A stretch of DNA of 64,000 bases, taken from Cliona cf. orientalis (Eukaryota; Porifera; Demospongiae; Clionaida; Clionaidae). The notes under the pieces were generated by a model. That model ran no database searches and was not told the origin of the DNA. It worked only from the letters and a program-made list of their open reading frames with translations. Positions 33,650-53,949 of the stretch are shown here, piece by piece (positions within the stretch are counted from its first letter, which is position 1; the number at the start of each line of letters is the position of its first letter). A program made the position numbers and the translations under genes. Location: assembly GCA_963930775.1 (NCBI GenBank), contig OZ005694.1, positions 7,574,045 to 7,638,044 of the forward strand. Direction: 5' to 3'.

Positions 33650-34345
33650 TAGTCAAGTTTCAATAACGATCAACTCCTTTGGATCTATAGACAGGGTAAC
33701 TGTTGCCTCAGTTGCTAAATAAAACTTGATTCCAGGAAAGGGAAGGTTTCCAAATTTGACCCATGAGGAGCCAAGGGGGCAGTAAATATACGTAGTTGCA
33801 TTATGTTGCTCCACTACCAAAAGATAGCCATTCAGGGTAGTGGGCCAGAAGTTCATACCGGCTCAGAATGTCTGGCAACATCTGCCAGCAAGTTGATCAC
33901 TCCATTCACTGCAAACAGGATTCAATCACATTATCTGAAACAGAGACTGAGAAAAATTAATAGAACACTTTCGTGAACCTTTTTCTCCACCGACTAAGTA
34001 TATACAATAATAATTATTACATACTTCATATTGTATCTAGGATATGGTAGAGAGGAAGCAGTGTGCCGCTGAAAAGTAGTGCCGTGAAAATGTCAACGTC
34101 TCCCACCATCTTTGATTTATTGTATTTGCCTCCACATAAAAAGAGTGCAGTTATATTATACCTGTGTTGCCCAATTGGCAACCATTGCTAGAGAACAAGC
34201 TGTAGCTAGGTATGGGAGGTATTTTAACAGTTTTCACCCACTGTTGAGATGCCTCATCAAACTTGTACACATCGGCAACCTTGTGCACCTGACGTCAAAC
34301 CGAAAGAAGACTCTGTACTAGTAGTTGCCACTCTGACTGGAGGTA
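33650..34345 (-). pseudogene. Kelch-like gene remnants
   Basis: On the minus strand, 34345 to about 34163 begins after a CCTCCAG acceptor, encodes VHKVADVYKFDEASQQWVKT and ends at a GTATAA donor. Bases about 33907 to 33653 encode NGYLLVV, then YIYCPLGSSWVKFGNLPFPG, and end ELIVIET. The patterns of a Tyr/Trp pair followed by proline-containing turns are those of kelch beta-propeller repeats. Stops and a frame change interrupt both pieces, so this is probably a pseudogene. No other exons were recognised. Confidence 0.5.
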
Positions 34346-34756
34346 AAAGAAGAGATCGGATCACCATGCATAGCTACTATAGTCTCATGCCCAGACTAAC
34401 CATAATAATAATAATATGCATGTTGGTGTCACAGTGATAGCGGCAAGCAGTCCACTGGTGTGGTTTGCGAGACTATGTAGGATGATCATGAGCTGGGCAC
34501 GAGACTAAAGAAGGCCGCTGAGAGGTGGTCAGCAAATATCGCCAAAAACTTTTGAACAAAGCATTTTCAACGAAATAATATGCATATCTTGAAACTACAG
34601 TGTAGTCCACTTCATTCAAATCTGCTTTAAGACGAATTTTCGTCTAATTCAAATTCTTTCAGATTCCCTACATAGCCGCTCGGACTTGAGCTAATGCATA
34701 TAAATTTGAACCGTGGTCTTTTTGCTTAATTAGAAAAATTACTGCCAGCTTTATAT

Positions 34757-35862
34757 TAGTCTCGTGCCCAGCCTCTTTATCGCACGCGGAAAAAGAGTCT
34801 GGTGAAACGCGTATTCAATTTTGGTTCCGCGCGGTGAGATTGGCCGCGTCCAATCAGATTGCAGAACGGTGCCACGTCATCAAGAAAAGATTGCGATGCT
34901 TCACCGTGTACTTTGCACTTTACTTGTAGGAGATGGCTACATGTAGTTGTTGGACAGCGAAACTGACATTCAGCAAGCTATCATCGAAACTATCCCACGT
35001 TTGAATCATGCTAGTGTCTGTGAAGTTTAGGCGAAAGTGGTAAGCTACATTTTAGCCAGCAAGAATGTGTTTATCTCTCTTAGTCTACCAGGAGAAATTT
35101 TTTTTCCTGTTTTGAAAGCTTACCGCCGTCCTTTTGGGTACAAATCAGGCAACGAGACAAGCATAGCACTCAGACTCCACTGTCCAAGGATCCCGCTGGC
35201 GCCATAGCCCTACGGTAGGTGCTTTTCAAACACTTTGCGCGAATAATAATATTAAACAGTGATTGCGCCATCGCTTATAATGACATTCATTGTGCCCGTG
35301 TCAGACTTAGGCCTTGCCCAATTATGCTAGCATAATTTTGAGACTAATAGGTAACACAGAGCATTGAGAATAATGCCAAGACTAATAGGCACCATTTCCC
35401 CAGAAATTCGAATAATTAGAACAGCTATGACCTTTGCACCGGAAAAAAATTGCTAAGTAGCTCGAAGATCAAAATTCCAATAGCTATGACCTTTGCACCT
35501 GAGCACATGGCCCAAGTAGCTATGGCAAGTTGTAGTGATTCTAGTGAAGGACCTGTTGATCAACAATACTCTTCACTAGCTGGACAATATTGGGACATCC
35601 ATTATGTTACAGTACAATAACAGGTCATAACTAATTTTAATCATTTTTCGAGATGTATACATTTTTCGAGACTTATGGGTGTGAGTCTTGAGACTAATAG
35701 GTGAAAAACATGAGACTTGTAGACTTGACTAATAGGTAAATTTTGGAGCATAATTGGGCAAGGCCTAGTCAGACTACGTCACGTACGTATGGAACCAAAA
35801 TTGAATACGCGTTTCACCAGACTCTTTTTCCGCGTACGATAAAGAGGCTGGGCACGAGACTA
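34757..35862. mobile_element. MULE-like non-autonomous element with 72-bp inverted ends
   Basis: Bases 34757-34828 and 35791-35862 are inverted copies starting TAGTCTCGTGCCCAGCC. The 9-bp target duplication GCTTTATAT flanks them at 34748-34756 and 35863-35871. Long inverted ends with a 9-bp duplication are the hallmark of Mutator-like elements. It is non-coding and holds the nested element at 35308-35767. A lone end of the same type occurs at about 34493-34508. Confidence 0.8.
35308..35767. mobile_element. hAT-like MITE nested in the MULE-like element
   Basis: The perfect 21-bp inverted ends begin TAGGCCTTGCCCAATTA. The 8-bp target duplication GTCAGACT is at 35300-35307 and 35768-35775. Eight-base duplications are characteristic of the hAT superfamily. 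The element is 460 bp and non-coding. Confidence 0.85.
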
Positions 35863-35962
35863 GCTTTATATAGCATACAAAAGTACACATATATATAATA
35901 CAGAACGTAGATCACTACAATCCTTGAGATATTAAACTATAAGTGTCTATTACCTAACTTAA

Positions 35963-36968
35963 GGTACCATTAAATTGCGTGGGCGTGAGGTGGGGGATAT
36001 GACACCTAAACCACATCAAAGTCATTAGTGAGGTGCATGTTGTGTAACCACGCCCTTTTAATTGCACAGGTCTCAGGGGTGTGGCTGCTAGAGCCGGAAG
36101 TGTTCATTTAATATCCTCCATGGACCGGAAGCCGAGCCGGAAGGGAGGGGCCAGGCCACGCCCAAAACAGCCCCACCCTGTTCCCCAAGGACCACCATTC
36201 TCAATCAAGTGCCTACTAACCACCGGATGTCCACCGGAAGCCCACAATCAATCCCAATTAAAACACACAGCTTCCTCAAGGCCAAAACACACACAAACAC
36301 TTGGAGGCCGTTCTGCCACACCGCCCACGCAGGAGCTCACCTCATTTCCTGTGTGGGCGGAGTAACAACACGTCATCGCAACCACATCCGCTTCAAACCA
36401 TCGTCAGCTTCCGTCCAGCCGTACAGGCCCCTCGATCGCACCGCCGTACAGTGCCTCATTAACAGACATGGCCTCACCTTTGACCGCCTGCCACGCCCCC
36501 AAAGCCTCCTCGCGGGGTTCAAAGGTCACCACCGCTTCCGGGAAACGCCCACCTATCGCCGAGGCCAAGTCCCAGGCGCCGATGTCCAAGCACTGGCCCG
36601 TGAAGCCACGCCCAATCGGAAGCAATAAAACCTGCATTAACGCACACGCACACACTCCACACAGCGCCAGGAACACGCCCACATGCTTAATTAGGCCTAA
36701 TAAGCTTTTTTTTTTTTTTTTTAAGTCGTTGCGGTTAATAGTTAAGAAAGAATGCTTTGATCTTGCTTTGATGTGGGCGATTACCGGCCTTTTCTTCAGG
36801 GGCCACTTCCGGTCGCTAATTACACGCGCATAATCATCCCTGGCCGATTCTGGACACGCCCACCTTCGACCAAAAGCACTCGTATGGCCTCTTCGGCCAC
36901 GCCCCTTCACGATTCGCTAATTGAATTAGCCATTCCTGACGCTCACGCCCACGCAATTAAATGGTACC
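35963..36968 (-). mobile_element. TTAA-class MITE, copy 3 (1006 bp, inverted)
   Basis: This is the same element as 10467-11470 in the opposite orientation. TTAA lies at 35959-35962 and 36969-36972, with GGTACC at both ends. It is nearly identical to copy 2 throughout, including the A-rich tract (here a T run at 36705-36722). Its right edge coincides with the start of homology between the two tetraspanin duplicates. Confidence 0.88.
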
Positions 36969-37647
36969 TTAATTGAATTATAGCCTAGGTATAGAGACAT
37001 CAGCCGCTGTGCGGGTTTCACAAGTGGCCGGGCATGTGTATGGTGTGCATGACAATTGTTAATGTGCATGCTACTCTTTTGGCCGGTGACTGACTGCTTT
37101 AATATTAGCTATAGCTAGCTACTTTGGGCTGAATGAATTTTATAGACAAAACAGTTTGCATGGCCAGGTAGATATACAAGCTCTAACTGGTACATGTTTC
37201 ATAACTGGTTCACTTCCCTTACTATAGACCTAACTTGTCACGAATTGTTAGTTTCTATACTTCTACCATAATAGTTAATAGTTTACTTGGCCCGCAAGCT
37301 CAACTGAAAACAAAAACAGTTATTCTAAGTTCTCTAAAATGATTTGGATTTCAGTGTATTTCATTACATGCGGGACTTCAGGACTTGGAACTGCATGTTA
37401 AGACTGAGCATAATAACATTATGTAATACACTCATTTTAAAGGCTAGATCATAAACCAGGTGCATGAGAAAGTATAGGATCCAGACCATTTCACTCCTAT
37501 TATGACACAGCACAGAGTATTATAATAATCATTATTGGCCATCACCTAGCAACCAAAGTTTTTATAGGCAAATTGCCGGCCACCACAGGGGTGTGGGTGA
37601 TCATGGGGTAGGCCAATGATGAGAGGGGGTCATGGGCCAATAAGACA

Positions 37648-37700
37648 GTTACAAGACCTTAATTGGGGCATCTCATGCACCCCAATTAAGGTCTTGTAAC
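37648..37700. repeat. Perfect 21-bp hairpin
   Basis: Arms 37648-37668 and 37680-37700 (starting GTTACAAGACCTTAATTGG) are perfectly complementary around an 11-base loop. It sits between the inverted copy of flanking DNA and the Gag fragment, at the likely insertion edge. Confidence 0.85.
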
Positions 37701-37794
37701 TATAACTTGCAACTAGTTTATTGGCCCGTGACCCTGTAGTATATTAACTGTGATGTCATGCATCAGTGGCTTTTATATTTAGTGTATACAGTCT

Positions 37795-38557
37795 TCACTC
37801 TGCATCTGTGTGTAGGTTTCTTATCTGATGACTGTACCATTTGGCTTGTTTACAGGCTCTCTTTATGTGGCCCACCTTACCACAGTTGTGACAACGTAAT
37901 CCTTTGACTGGATAGTTAATTGGCTTGTGGTTCGACTTCCCACACCTATAGCAGTTAATCGTGACCTTGAGCACGTCCTTTTTCGCTGTACCTGCACTCG
38001 CAGCGTTTGCAGTAGAGGTAGCCTGCAGCTCTGTGACTTCTTTCGCCGCAGCTTCCATACCCGTAGCTAGTTCAACGGCCTTCTGGAGAGTCAGCTCCTT
38101 CTTATTTAGCAAGCAGTTTTGGATCGCCTTGCTCCCCAGTCCACACACAGAACGATCTCTCAAAGCTTCTTCAAGAAAAATCTTAAACTCACAATGTCTC
38201 GCCAACCTCCGTAACTCAGCAATGAATTGCGCGACTGATTCACAAGCTGCTTGATTCCTTTTATGGAAGTGAAAGCGCTCCGCAATGACTAGCGGCTTCG
38301 GTTCAAAATGCCCTTTTAGCGCCTCCACCAGCTCATCGAACGTCTTGTCTTTGGGATCTATAGGTGACAGGAGGTTTCGTATAATATTATAGGAGGTCAT
38401 AGGTTTTGCCTCCAGTAACACTGAGCAGTACTGGGACCTTACAAGCATCCTCGATCCCGTTCGCTTGGAGAAGAGCTTCACTCGCTCCACGTACGCCATT
38501 CAGTGAGTCCATCTCTGGATTGAACTCTGGCACCTGCCCGATGACCGCTGTCGCCAT
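37795..38557 (-). pseudogene. Frame-disrupted Gag fragment of an LTR retrotransposon
   Basis: The minus-strand ATG at 38557 opens a frame that stops at about 38388. The continuing Gag sequence lies in another frame down to 37795. An AT-rich 10-base insertion at about 38381-38390 accounts for the shift. The remainder shows a Gag helical core (ERFHFHKRNQ, CEFKIFLEEALRDR) and two cysteine knuckles. The first has lost its last cysteine (Tyr instead) and the second, CHNCGKVGHIKRAC, is intact. Protease, reverse transcriptase and LTRs are absent. It is unrelated in detail to the complete Gypsy copy in this window. Confidence 0.8.
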
Positions 38558-38907
38558 CCCAAACTCGTCGCCAAAATTAATGTAGTAGCCGAGTAAATAA
38601 TAGAAGTGCAGGCTTGCGCACGTTAGTGGGCCACTCAACAATAGTACATCAATTGTTTTAATACCCAGGTACATAATATACATAAAGCATTCTAAATACA
38701 TGAACACATGCACATAACATTGAAATGCATGACATCACAATATACTACAGACCCCTCTCATGCATCATTGGCCTACCCTATGATCATCCATACCCGGTAA
38801 TTTTCCTATAAAACCTTTGGTTGCTAGGCAATGTCCAACAATGATCAATATAATACAGCAGTGTACTAAAACAGGTACAGCATGATTTTCTATTTTTGTT
38901 TCTACAG

Positions 38908-42549
<3,642 letters not shown>

Positions 42550-43830
42550 TTGATAAACTCCACAGTTCACACAATGTCATGGTTTTACTCACTAAACTTT
42601 GTCAACTCTAAACTCTAAGTTAAACATTGTGATTACTATTAATGATAGTATTGTACTTGCAACATGTCACAGTAGCTATAGTACTATTAGCCTATTATTA
42701 TACAATGTTGTATAGTGTGTGGTTTAATTAATTGATTAATGTACTTGCATGATTGTGTGCTGCATTGCAATCATGGGAGAGGGCCCAGGGAAGAAGTTCC
42801 CTAGTACTGGTTTTGCTTAAAAGTAGTAATTAACATGTACCTAATTAATTATCTCTACTATAGCATTCCTTAATAATAATATTATTATTATGATTATCGA
42901 TTTATGCTTGTTAAAGTTGGCTGGGACGATTGAATAATTTTGAGTGTCCCAATATTCAAGTTCTGTGTGTGCATAAAAGAACTACATGTGATGTACAATA
43001 ATTGTAGCAGCTGATTGCATCATCAAGTACAATAATAATAATTAACCCTCCCCGCAAAGCATAGGCAGAGGGTTATTTGCAATTGGCAATTTTTATTATG
43101 CTTGGATCACATGGTCTATAGTCTATGGAATATACTATACTTCGTTCATTTGAAGATTGATCGATAGAGCTCCACCATTCCTTACATAAGCTTGACTATC
43201 GTGAAGCACAACAGATTCTGTAATTGAAACCATTTCTGGATGCCCTATAAATCTGTTGTTTACTTCATGCATATGCATGACTCTCCAGCTTAGTACCACC
43301 AACAGATATATATATATATATATATATATATAGGAGCTCAAGCGACGCATATGGTGACTATTTCTCTCCGATTATGTAGTTGCAATAAAGGAGTGGTATC
43401 GACACAACTCAGTCTATATTATATTATATATAGAGTAGGATGAATTCACCCTACTCTACTATCTATGGCTATAGCAAGCACAAGAGCCAAAAGCTGCTGT
43501 GCATGCTGATATTATGCCAACAACTAGCTATAGAGGAAGGGATGGATTTTCGATGCCGCCAGATTCCCCCTCATTGAGCTTATAGGACCTGGTATAATAT
43601 TATTATACTGGTGTACTAGTCTGAGAAGCAGGTCTAGAAAGAACCTGCACTGACTCAGAGGAACTTTATACCAAAGTGCCACTGACCATGGGATGCTGAT
43701 GAACACAGATGCACCTTTGGAATAATATTAATTAGATACCATGAACTGTCTTTCACTACTATCACCAACTTTTTTTATGAACCACATGCAGACTCGCACC
43801 TTTAAGTTATACACATGCAGGTACAATAAT
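42550..43830. other. Gene-free 3' flank of the upstream tetraspanin
   Basis: It matches the flank of the paralogue from about 43130 onward (there about 51490). It includes a fragment of an AACCCTC-type repeat at about 43040-43072 and a TA repeat at about 43303-43332. I see no supportable gene. Confidence 0.5.
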
Positions 43831-43833
43831 AAT

Positions 43834-43835
43834 AT

Positions 43836-43867
<32 letters not shown>

Positions 43868-45735
43868 CAAGGCGACCTGAACACTAAGCAGAAAAAAAAA
43901 TGTCCAAAATCACCACATAGTTGAGCTGGATGCTTAGTAGAGCCATACAATGCAAGCAGGCGGTCTATACTCCAATTTTGTCAAAAAGTTGGTAAAGGTC
44001 GTCACGTTTATGTGCGCGCGTGGCCCCGCCCCTCACGTAGCGCGTGGGCGGAAACATTGCAAACGCATGGCTTCCCTATACAAACATATGGGAAAACTTT
44101 AAAGGGCCGTAACTTTAATTCTAAGGTGTGAATCAAAATTCTTTCAGGTCAAATCTCTAGTTTCGACCCATTCTGCGTGCCCATGTAAAAATTATCCCGC
44201 CAAGTGCTCTCAAACCCCCCATGAATTACATTATTTAAATTCTTTTTTTTTTCTACAAGCTACCGTGCACACTAAGCAGAAAAAAAAAACTGTGGCACAT
44301 AAGTATACGTACCTGCATTGTATAGGTTCGCACAAATTAATATGCACTTAGGCTTACTTTATATTAACCATTTACTATGCAGATGTATACATACACTGCA
44401 ATACTTTATATATATTTGGTATATATTACTATGGTAACATCTAATGTCACTAAAACTATTCTTTAGTAGAGCATCCATAGTCAAATCATGTTCAAAACAT
44501 ACCCTAGCCCACAATAATTTAATCAGTGTACAGTGCCTGTACGATTTAGCATTGGTATACCATAGTAACAATACCAAGTACCTTAGATGATTTCCACCCG
44601 CTCTAACTGCGCCTGTGGCGCAGTTAGAGCTTGTTGGAAATCATCTAAGAAGCTACCATGCACACTAAGCAGAAAAAAGTGCCACATAAATAGAAACATG
44701 CATGTATATAATATTCACACGCTACAGTATAATAATATTATAGTCATCCCGAGTATTACTATAAAAAAAATTGTCCAGAAACCACCACATAGTTGAGCTG
44801 GATGCCCATACAATCGGAAACAAGGCCGTCTGTGCTCCTAATAGAGCCTAGAAACTCAGAGTATATGATCAGTGTTGAGGTTCAGTACCAGTGGCCGCTG
44901 CAATACGTTACTTCCTACTAGTACTCAAGATCACCACAGCACACACACAAACGGGCTAGGGGAAGAGGTTCAGTACCTGTGGCCCCTGTAACACGTTACT
45001 TCGTACTACTACTCAAGATCACCACAGCACACACACAAGGCTAGGGGAAAAACACAAAACAATTTTAGTTATGTTTCTCAACTAGATGTACTTTCCCACA
45101 CATCCACACATACATAATGTAAAACTATAGCTGTATTACCCCACCTACCTCTCAGCAAAAACGGGAGTTACTGTTGTGGCTGATTCCTCATCCATTCAGC
45201 AAGTCTCTGGATACAATACCAGCTGCATGGTAGCCTATGCATGTACTGGACTAGCGATTTCTAAATAACGCACACCGGGACTCAAAACATTGCAAACACA
45301 TGGCTTCCCTATACAAACATATGGGTGAACTTTAAAGGGCCGTAACTTCAATTCTAAGGCGTGAATCAAAATTTTCTTATGTCAAATCTCGTTTTTCGAC
45401 CCATTCTGTGTGCCCATGTAAAAATTACATCCCCAAGTGTTCCCAGTTCCCCCACGAATTAATTTTTTTTTTTCTTTTCTACTTAGTGTGTAGCTAACTT
45501 AGTGTTTAATGTTTATAATAAGTTTAGCAATAAAGCAAGGACACACAGAAGCATACAATATTGCTTATAATAATGCATCCTACACAAAAATGTAATGATT
45601 AATTATAATAAAATATAATCAGACAAATGACGTTTAAAACATGTTAATGAAGTACAGTTACGTAATTTATTAGGCAATTGGTTCCAAATAGTGATTGCCA
45701 ACGGAAAAAATGAATTTTGATAGGAGCAGGTTCTA
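43834..45735 (-). mobile_element. Block of inverted CACTA-ended MITE units inserted in the duplicated segment
   Basis: The paralogous segment is continuous at about 52100-52112, so this 1.9-kb block is an insertion. It begins with a run of about 30 T. It then holds minus-strand units of the family seen at 2768-6786: CACTAAGCAGAAAAAA near 43882, 44268 and 44660, and the unit end TTTTCTACTTAGTGTG near 45475-45490. Shared internal landmarks include CGCGTGGGCGGAAACATTG and ACCCATTCTG. A segment at about 44880-45290 matches the longer unit at about 5265-5620 in reverse. Confidence 0.7.
44583..44648. repeat. Two-tier 66-nt hairpin
   Basis: The lower stem pairs TTAGATGATTTCCA (44583-44596) with 44635-44648. 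The upper stem pairs GCTCTAACTGCGCC (44600-44613) with 44617-44630. The internal loop is 3/4 bases and the apical loop is TGT. Both stems are perfect 14-bp helices. The right half, TGGCGCAGTTAGAGC, resembles a tRNA A box. It could be a short foldback MITE or a structured RNA precursor. Confidence 0.75.
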
Positions 45736-45739
45736 TTAT

Positions 45740-46519
45740 TAATGACTGTGTTGTGAACCTAACACATTAACACAGGAAACATACATATTAATATAATATT
45801 ATATCAATAGCACCTAGTTACAAATTCAGGATATATTATAGCTACTCCGGCAGACCAAGGTACATGTCAGAGTAGCTAAGTGTAAAATTTATAATTGTGG
45901 CTTCGCTTGGGATTCTACATACAGCCCTTCAGTCTTCTAAATCACGTAGAAACTGACTAAACAGTGTCTAACTACTTTAGATCCTAGCAACAATGCCCAA
46001 AAGCTTTCATTTGTATAATATTATAAACAAATGCCTAGCAACAAACTAGCTATAGGCAAAAAAAATTTACCAGGTTTTTTATGAAGGATATACAGCAGTT
46101 TAACCATCAGATCACTGTATTTGTTACAAGTAGGATCTAATATAAGTTTTAATTTGACCATAATAATAAAAACTTGCTTTGATTCTCATTGTGGTGGGAG
46201 GAGGCATTTTTTTTATCCATCAAGACACTAGCAGGAGCAGTACCCTGGAGCATATTTTTTAGATATTAATTTTGGTAAAGTGTTGCTACTGCACACGTGC
46301 AATAGCAATAAATTTAATTTTTAGAGGCGGCCTAGGAATTTTATTGCTATTCCAATGTAGCTAATATAGACATAGGCCAAGTCATGACATTAATTCAGTT
46401 GATAAAATTTGATGTCCTGCCACTTGTGACTTGGCCTACAAGCACCACGTGCATGTATGTCATCATTATTGTGTACAGAGAAAGTACTATAATGAAGCTA
46501 ATTAATTAATTAAGTGATA
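45740..46519. other. Gene-free stretch
   Basis: The left part still matches the paralogous flank near 52112-52260, including ACTGTGTTGTGAACCTA. Beyond about 45950 I see no gene, repeat family or domain, only AT-rich sequence. Confidence 0.45.
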
Positions 46520-46522
46520 TAC

Positions 46523-47192
46523 CTTCAAGTTGTAGTGTGCCCTTTCGGCCCATGGCCTCACTGGGTGGCATGTAGCATCATGTCCCTGGAGTCTTGGTCA
46601 TTGTAATTGGAGAATTCACTGGCTGGACTATCTGATCATGAGCCATGCCCAGATCAGAGATTTTGGTACTCATATCTGTATGTCAGTGGTACATTATTAT
46701 ATTATCCGACAGATCTCTGTGGATTATCGGGACATTCCGCTCATGAAGGTAGCGTAGGCCAAGAGTTTAATATGTCCTGGATGATAGAAAAGTTAATCTC
46801 ATTTGGCATGATACTGCACTTATCCAGACACTGAGCTAGTGTCATGGGAAGAAACTCCATCACCAGAACCGGAGCATGCGTATTGGTCACGGTCGTCGGA
46901 GTCAAATTAAAATAAATGCCAAGAAAATGCGCAATGTTACAGTATGGATCATGGTTTAGCTGACTCAGCATCCTGCATTCTTCCTCGAATCTTCGAAGAT
47001 GAACGTCTTTCTGGCCTTCATACAGGATCTTGTGAATTTTCTTTCCGACGCAGCGCAAACCTAGTAGTCGAATTCAACAACCGTTGCGTAAGAATCCCGA
47101 TCGATTTCCCTCGCTGTTTCGTAACGGTAAGCATCGCGGAAAATGTATCTTTCTAACACAGCTGGGGTGTCCGTCTCTGCAGTCTGCTCCAT
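46523..47192 (-). pseudogene. Protein kinase pseudogene
   Basis: Minus-strand sequence from the ATG at 47192 encodes an N-lobe start (SYATVVEFDY), then after a 1-nt shift near 47064 VGKKIHKIL (the ATP-lysine region), then LVMEFLPMTLAQCLDK (the hinge). After an extra T near 46763 come LRYLHERNVPIIHRDLSDN (the catalytic loop HRD) and KISDLGMA (DLG replacing DFG). The end has TKTPGT, then YMPP. Two in-frame TGA codons (about 46688 and 46579) add to the two shifts. The piece ends near a possible GTATAT donor. The family type is a tyrosine-kinase-like serine/threonine or tyrosine kinase; I cannot decide further. Confidence 0.8.
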
Positions 47193-47312
47193 GTCTAAGA
47201 TCTGCGCATGCGTTGTACGAGCGCCGCCGCCACGTCACGTCCGGGCCGCAGGACGCTCGGGGAGATCGTGTACGCCAAGATTACTTGAGTATTAATTTTA
47301 CCCGGAGGAAAA
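47193..47312. promoter_or_regulatory. Short GC-rich bidirectional promoter region
   Basis: The kinase pseudogene ATG (minus) and the tetraspanin ATG (plus) are about 120 bp apart, head to head. The interval is GC-rich and CpG-rich and contains the NRF1-like TGCGCATGCG at 47203-47212, a CACGTCACGTC stretch and GGACGCTCGGGG. No TATA box is obvious. A shared promoter is inference from spacing and composition. Confidence 0.5.
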
Positions 47313-52260
<4,948 letters not shown>

Positions 52261-52536
52261 ACAACAAAAAAAAAAGATGACACATTAGCACAATAGCATA
52301 CCGATGGCACCTATGCAATAACAATCAAATTTAATAGACAATGGCATAATTATTATGCCAAGGTGAATAGAAAAGTTAATACAAGCACAAAGTTTCCTTT
52401 TTTGGGCCTGGTACTTATCATGGTATGTATCAGCATCTATGGTAACTGTAGCCTATTGCCAGAGTATCGCTACAAAATTAATGAAAATTTGAGAGGGGAT
52501 TAACTAAAGAGTCATACACAGCAGGCTTGCATGATC

Positions 52537-53879
52537 TTATGATAGTAGATCAAGTGCAGCATACGCTTCATTTCCCTTGATTTCAATGAAGTTTGAGGAT
52601 GAATCATTGTCAGTTGAAAATTTTGTCTCTTTGATACCATGGCCACGTGTGGAATTGAGGTTTTGACTCCCATACGCTTGGTTCTCGTTGAGTTGCAGAG
52701 AAGCAACAACATCAGGGTAATCTTCTTCCATTGCAAGTGGGATAGTGGACTGTTTACGCACACTGCCATCACTGGGTGCATGCAATGCTATGCTTTTCCT
52801 AATACAACACAACACAGTCACAGTTGCGGCTGTGAATAGAATGACAATTGCAAATAATATTATTGATATTCCCACCGCTTGAAGAGTAGATAGTGAACTG
52901 GTTGGATCTTCAGTGTATGGGATAGTGTAGATTTCTATTGGAGCTAAGCTGGTTGAGGTGGGATGAATCAGGGACCAGAAATTAGAAGTAGAAGGGACTA
53001 AAGCATGTGAAGGTACGATAGTTATCACCCGCGTTATCAGTTGCATACTGGGAACCAAGCCTGTATGCATTGGAAATTTGGAGGAGATAGCTGTAGCTGC
53101 CCTCACTGAGGTGAGAGATCTAGAATATGAAGTGGTTGTCACCCTTTGTGGAGCTAGTAAGTTAACACTTGTAGAGGTGGGGTGTTTAAGAAGGGGTGAG
53201 ACAGTTGTAGTTGCATGTAGTGGAGTGCTGGGACAAGGGGTTGCTATCACTGATACAGAGATGACAGGTGCAGCATGTGTCGCCAAACTCAGAACTCCTT
53301 TGGTTCCAACTGGGTAGGGGCAGCTGCCAGACTGGGAGGGATGGACAGCAGCAGCTGTGATATCGACACTGGCATGCCAAACCAATTCACTACTGTGCCC
53401 ACTGTCATTGAGTACTACCACTCCATCATTGTGGTAGCTCTCCCCACCATGGCGTTCCACGTAAAAACCGAGCACATCTCCAGGCTGAAAAGGAAGCTGA
53501 TCTTGAGTTGAAGGGACCACCCTAGCAAGAGGCTCGCTCGGTGTAGTGGTAATTGATGAGCTGATGAAGTCATCAACCAGACTGTAGCATCCGGTGAGGT
53601 TCATAGAGAGAGACGGCCTCCAAACTTGAAATATGAAGTCAAATGTGCCACCTTCTGTGTCAGGGTTCAGATCCACACCCCAAGCAGTGATGTTTCCACA
53701 ACAGTTGAACTTGTAGCTGGGAATGATGGCTTGATGATGGTGGTGGATTCGTCTTTCGGGTAATCCAGGGCCGTCTTCATGGTATCCTTGAAAGAATGGT
53801 AGTCCACTTTCACTGTTGGTCTGCAAGCAGCTGCTGTATTGCTGAGCTGTAGTAATGTTGAATAATTTATGAGCACAGC
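52537..53879 (-). CDS. Single-pass receptor-like membrane protein (3' exon)
   Basis: A long minus-strand exon of about 447 codons starts after a TTTATAG acceptor at 53880. The signal peptide must lie in an upstream exon I did not find. The ectodomain has CCGNITAWGVD, FQVWRP, GCYSLVDDF and a PGDVLGFYVERHGG stretch, a compact domain I do not recognise. It is followed by a Ser/Thr/Pro-rich stalk of about 170 residues, one membrane helix (AVGISIILFAIVILFTAATV) and a cytoplasmic tail with NQAYGSQN and NEAYAALDLLS. The two tyrosines could be phosphorylation or docking sites (inference). A decayed copy of part of the stalk lies at 63284-63618. Confidence 0.75.
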
Positions 53880-53949
53880 CTATAAATTTTATTTTCAGCA
53901 TAACTATGAATATTTTAATAAGTATGATTATTGGACTTACATTTGACAA

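Noticed and set aside
43524-43706. Small minus-strand gene shared by both tetraspanin flanks (also 51778-51990)
   Set aside because: The two frames diverge by indels that are not multiples of three, so similarity reflects the segmental duplication, not coding constraint.
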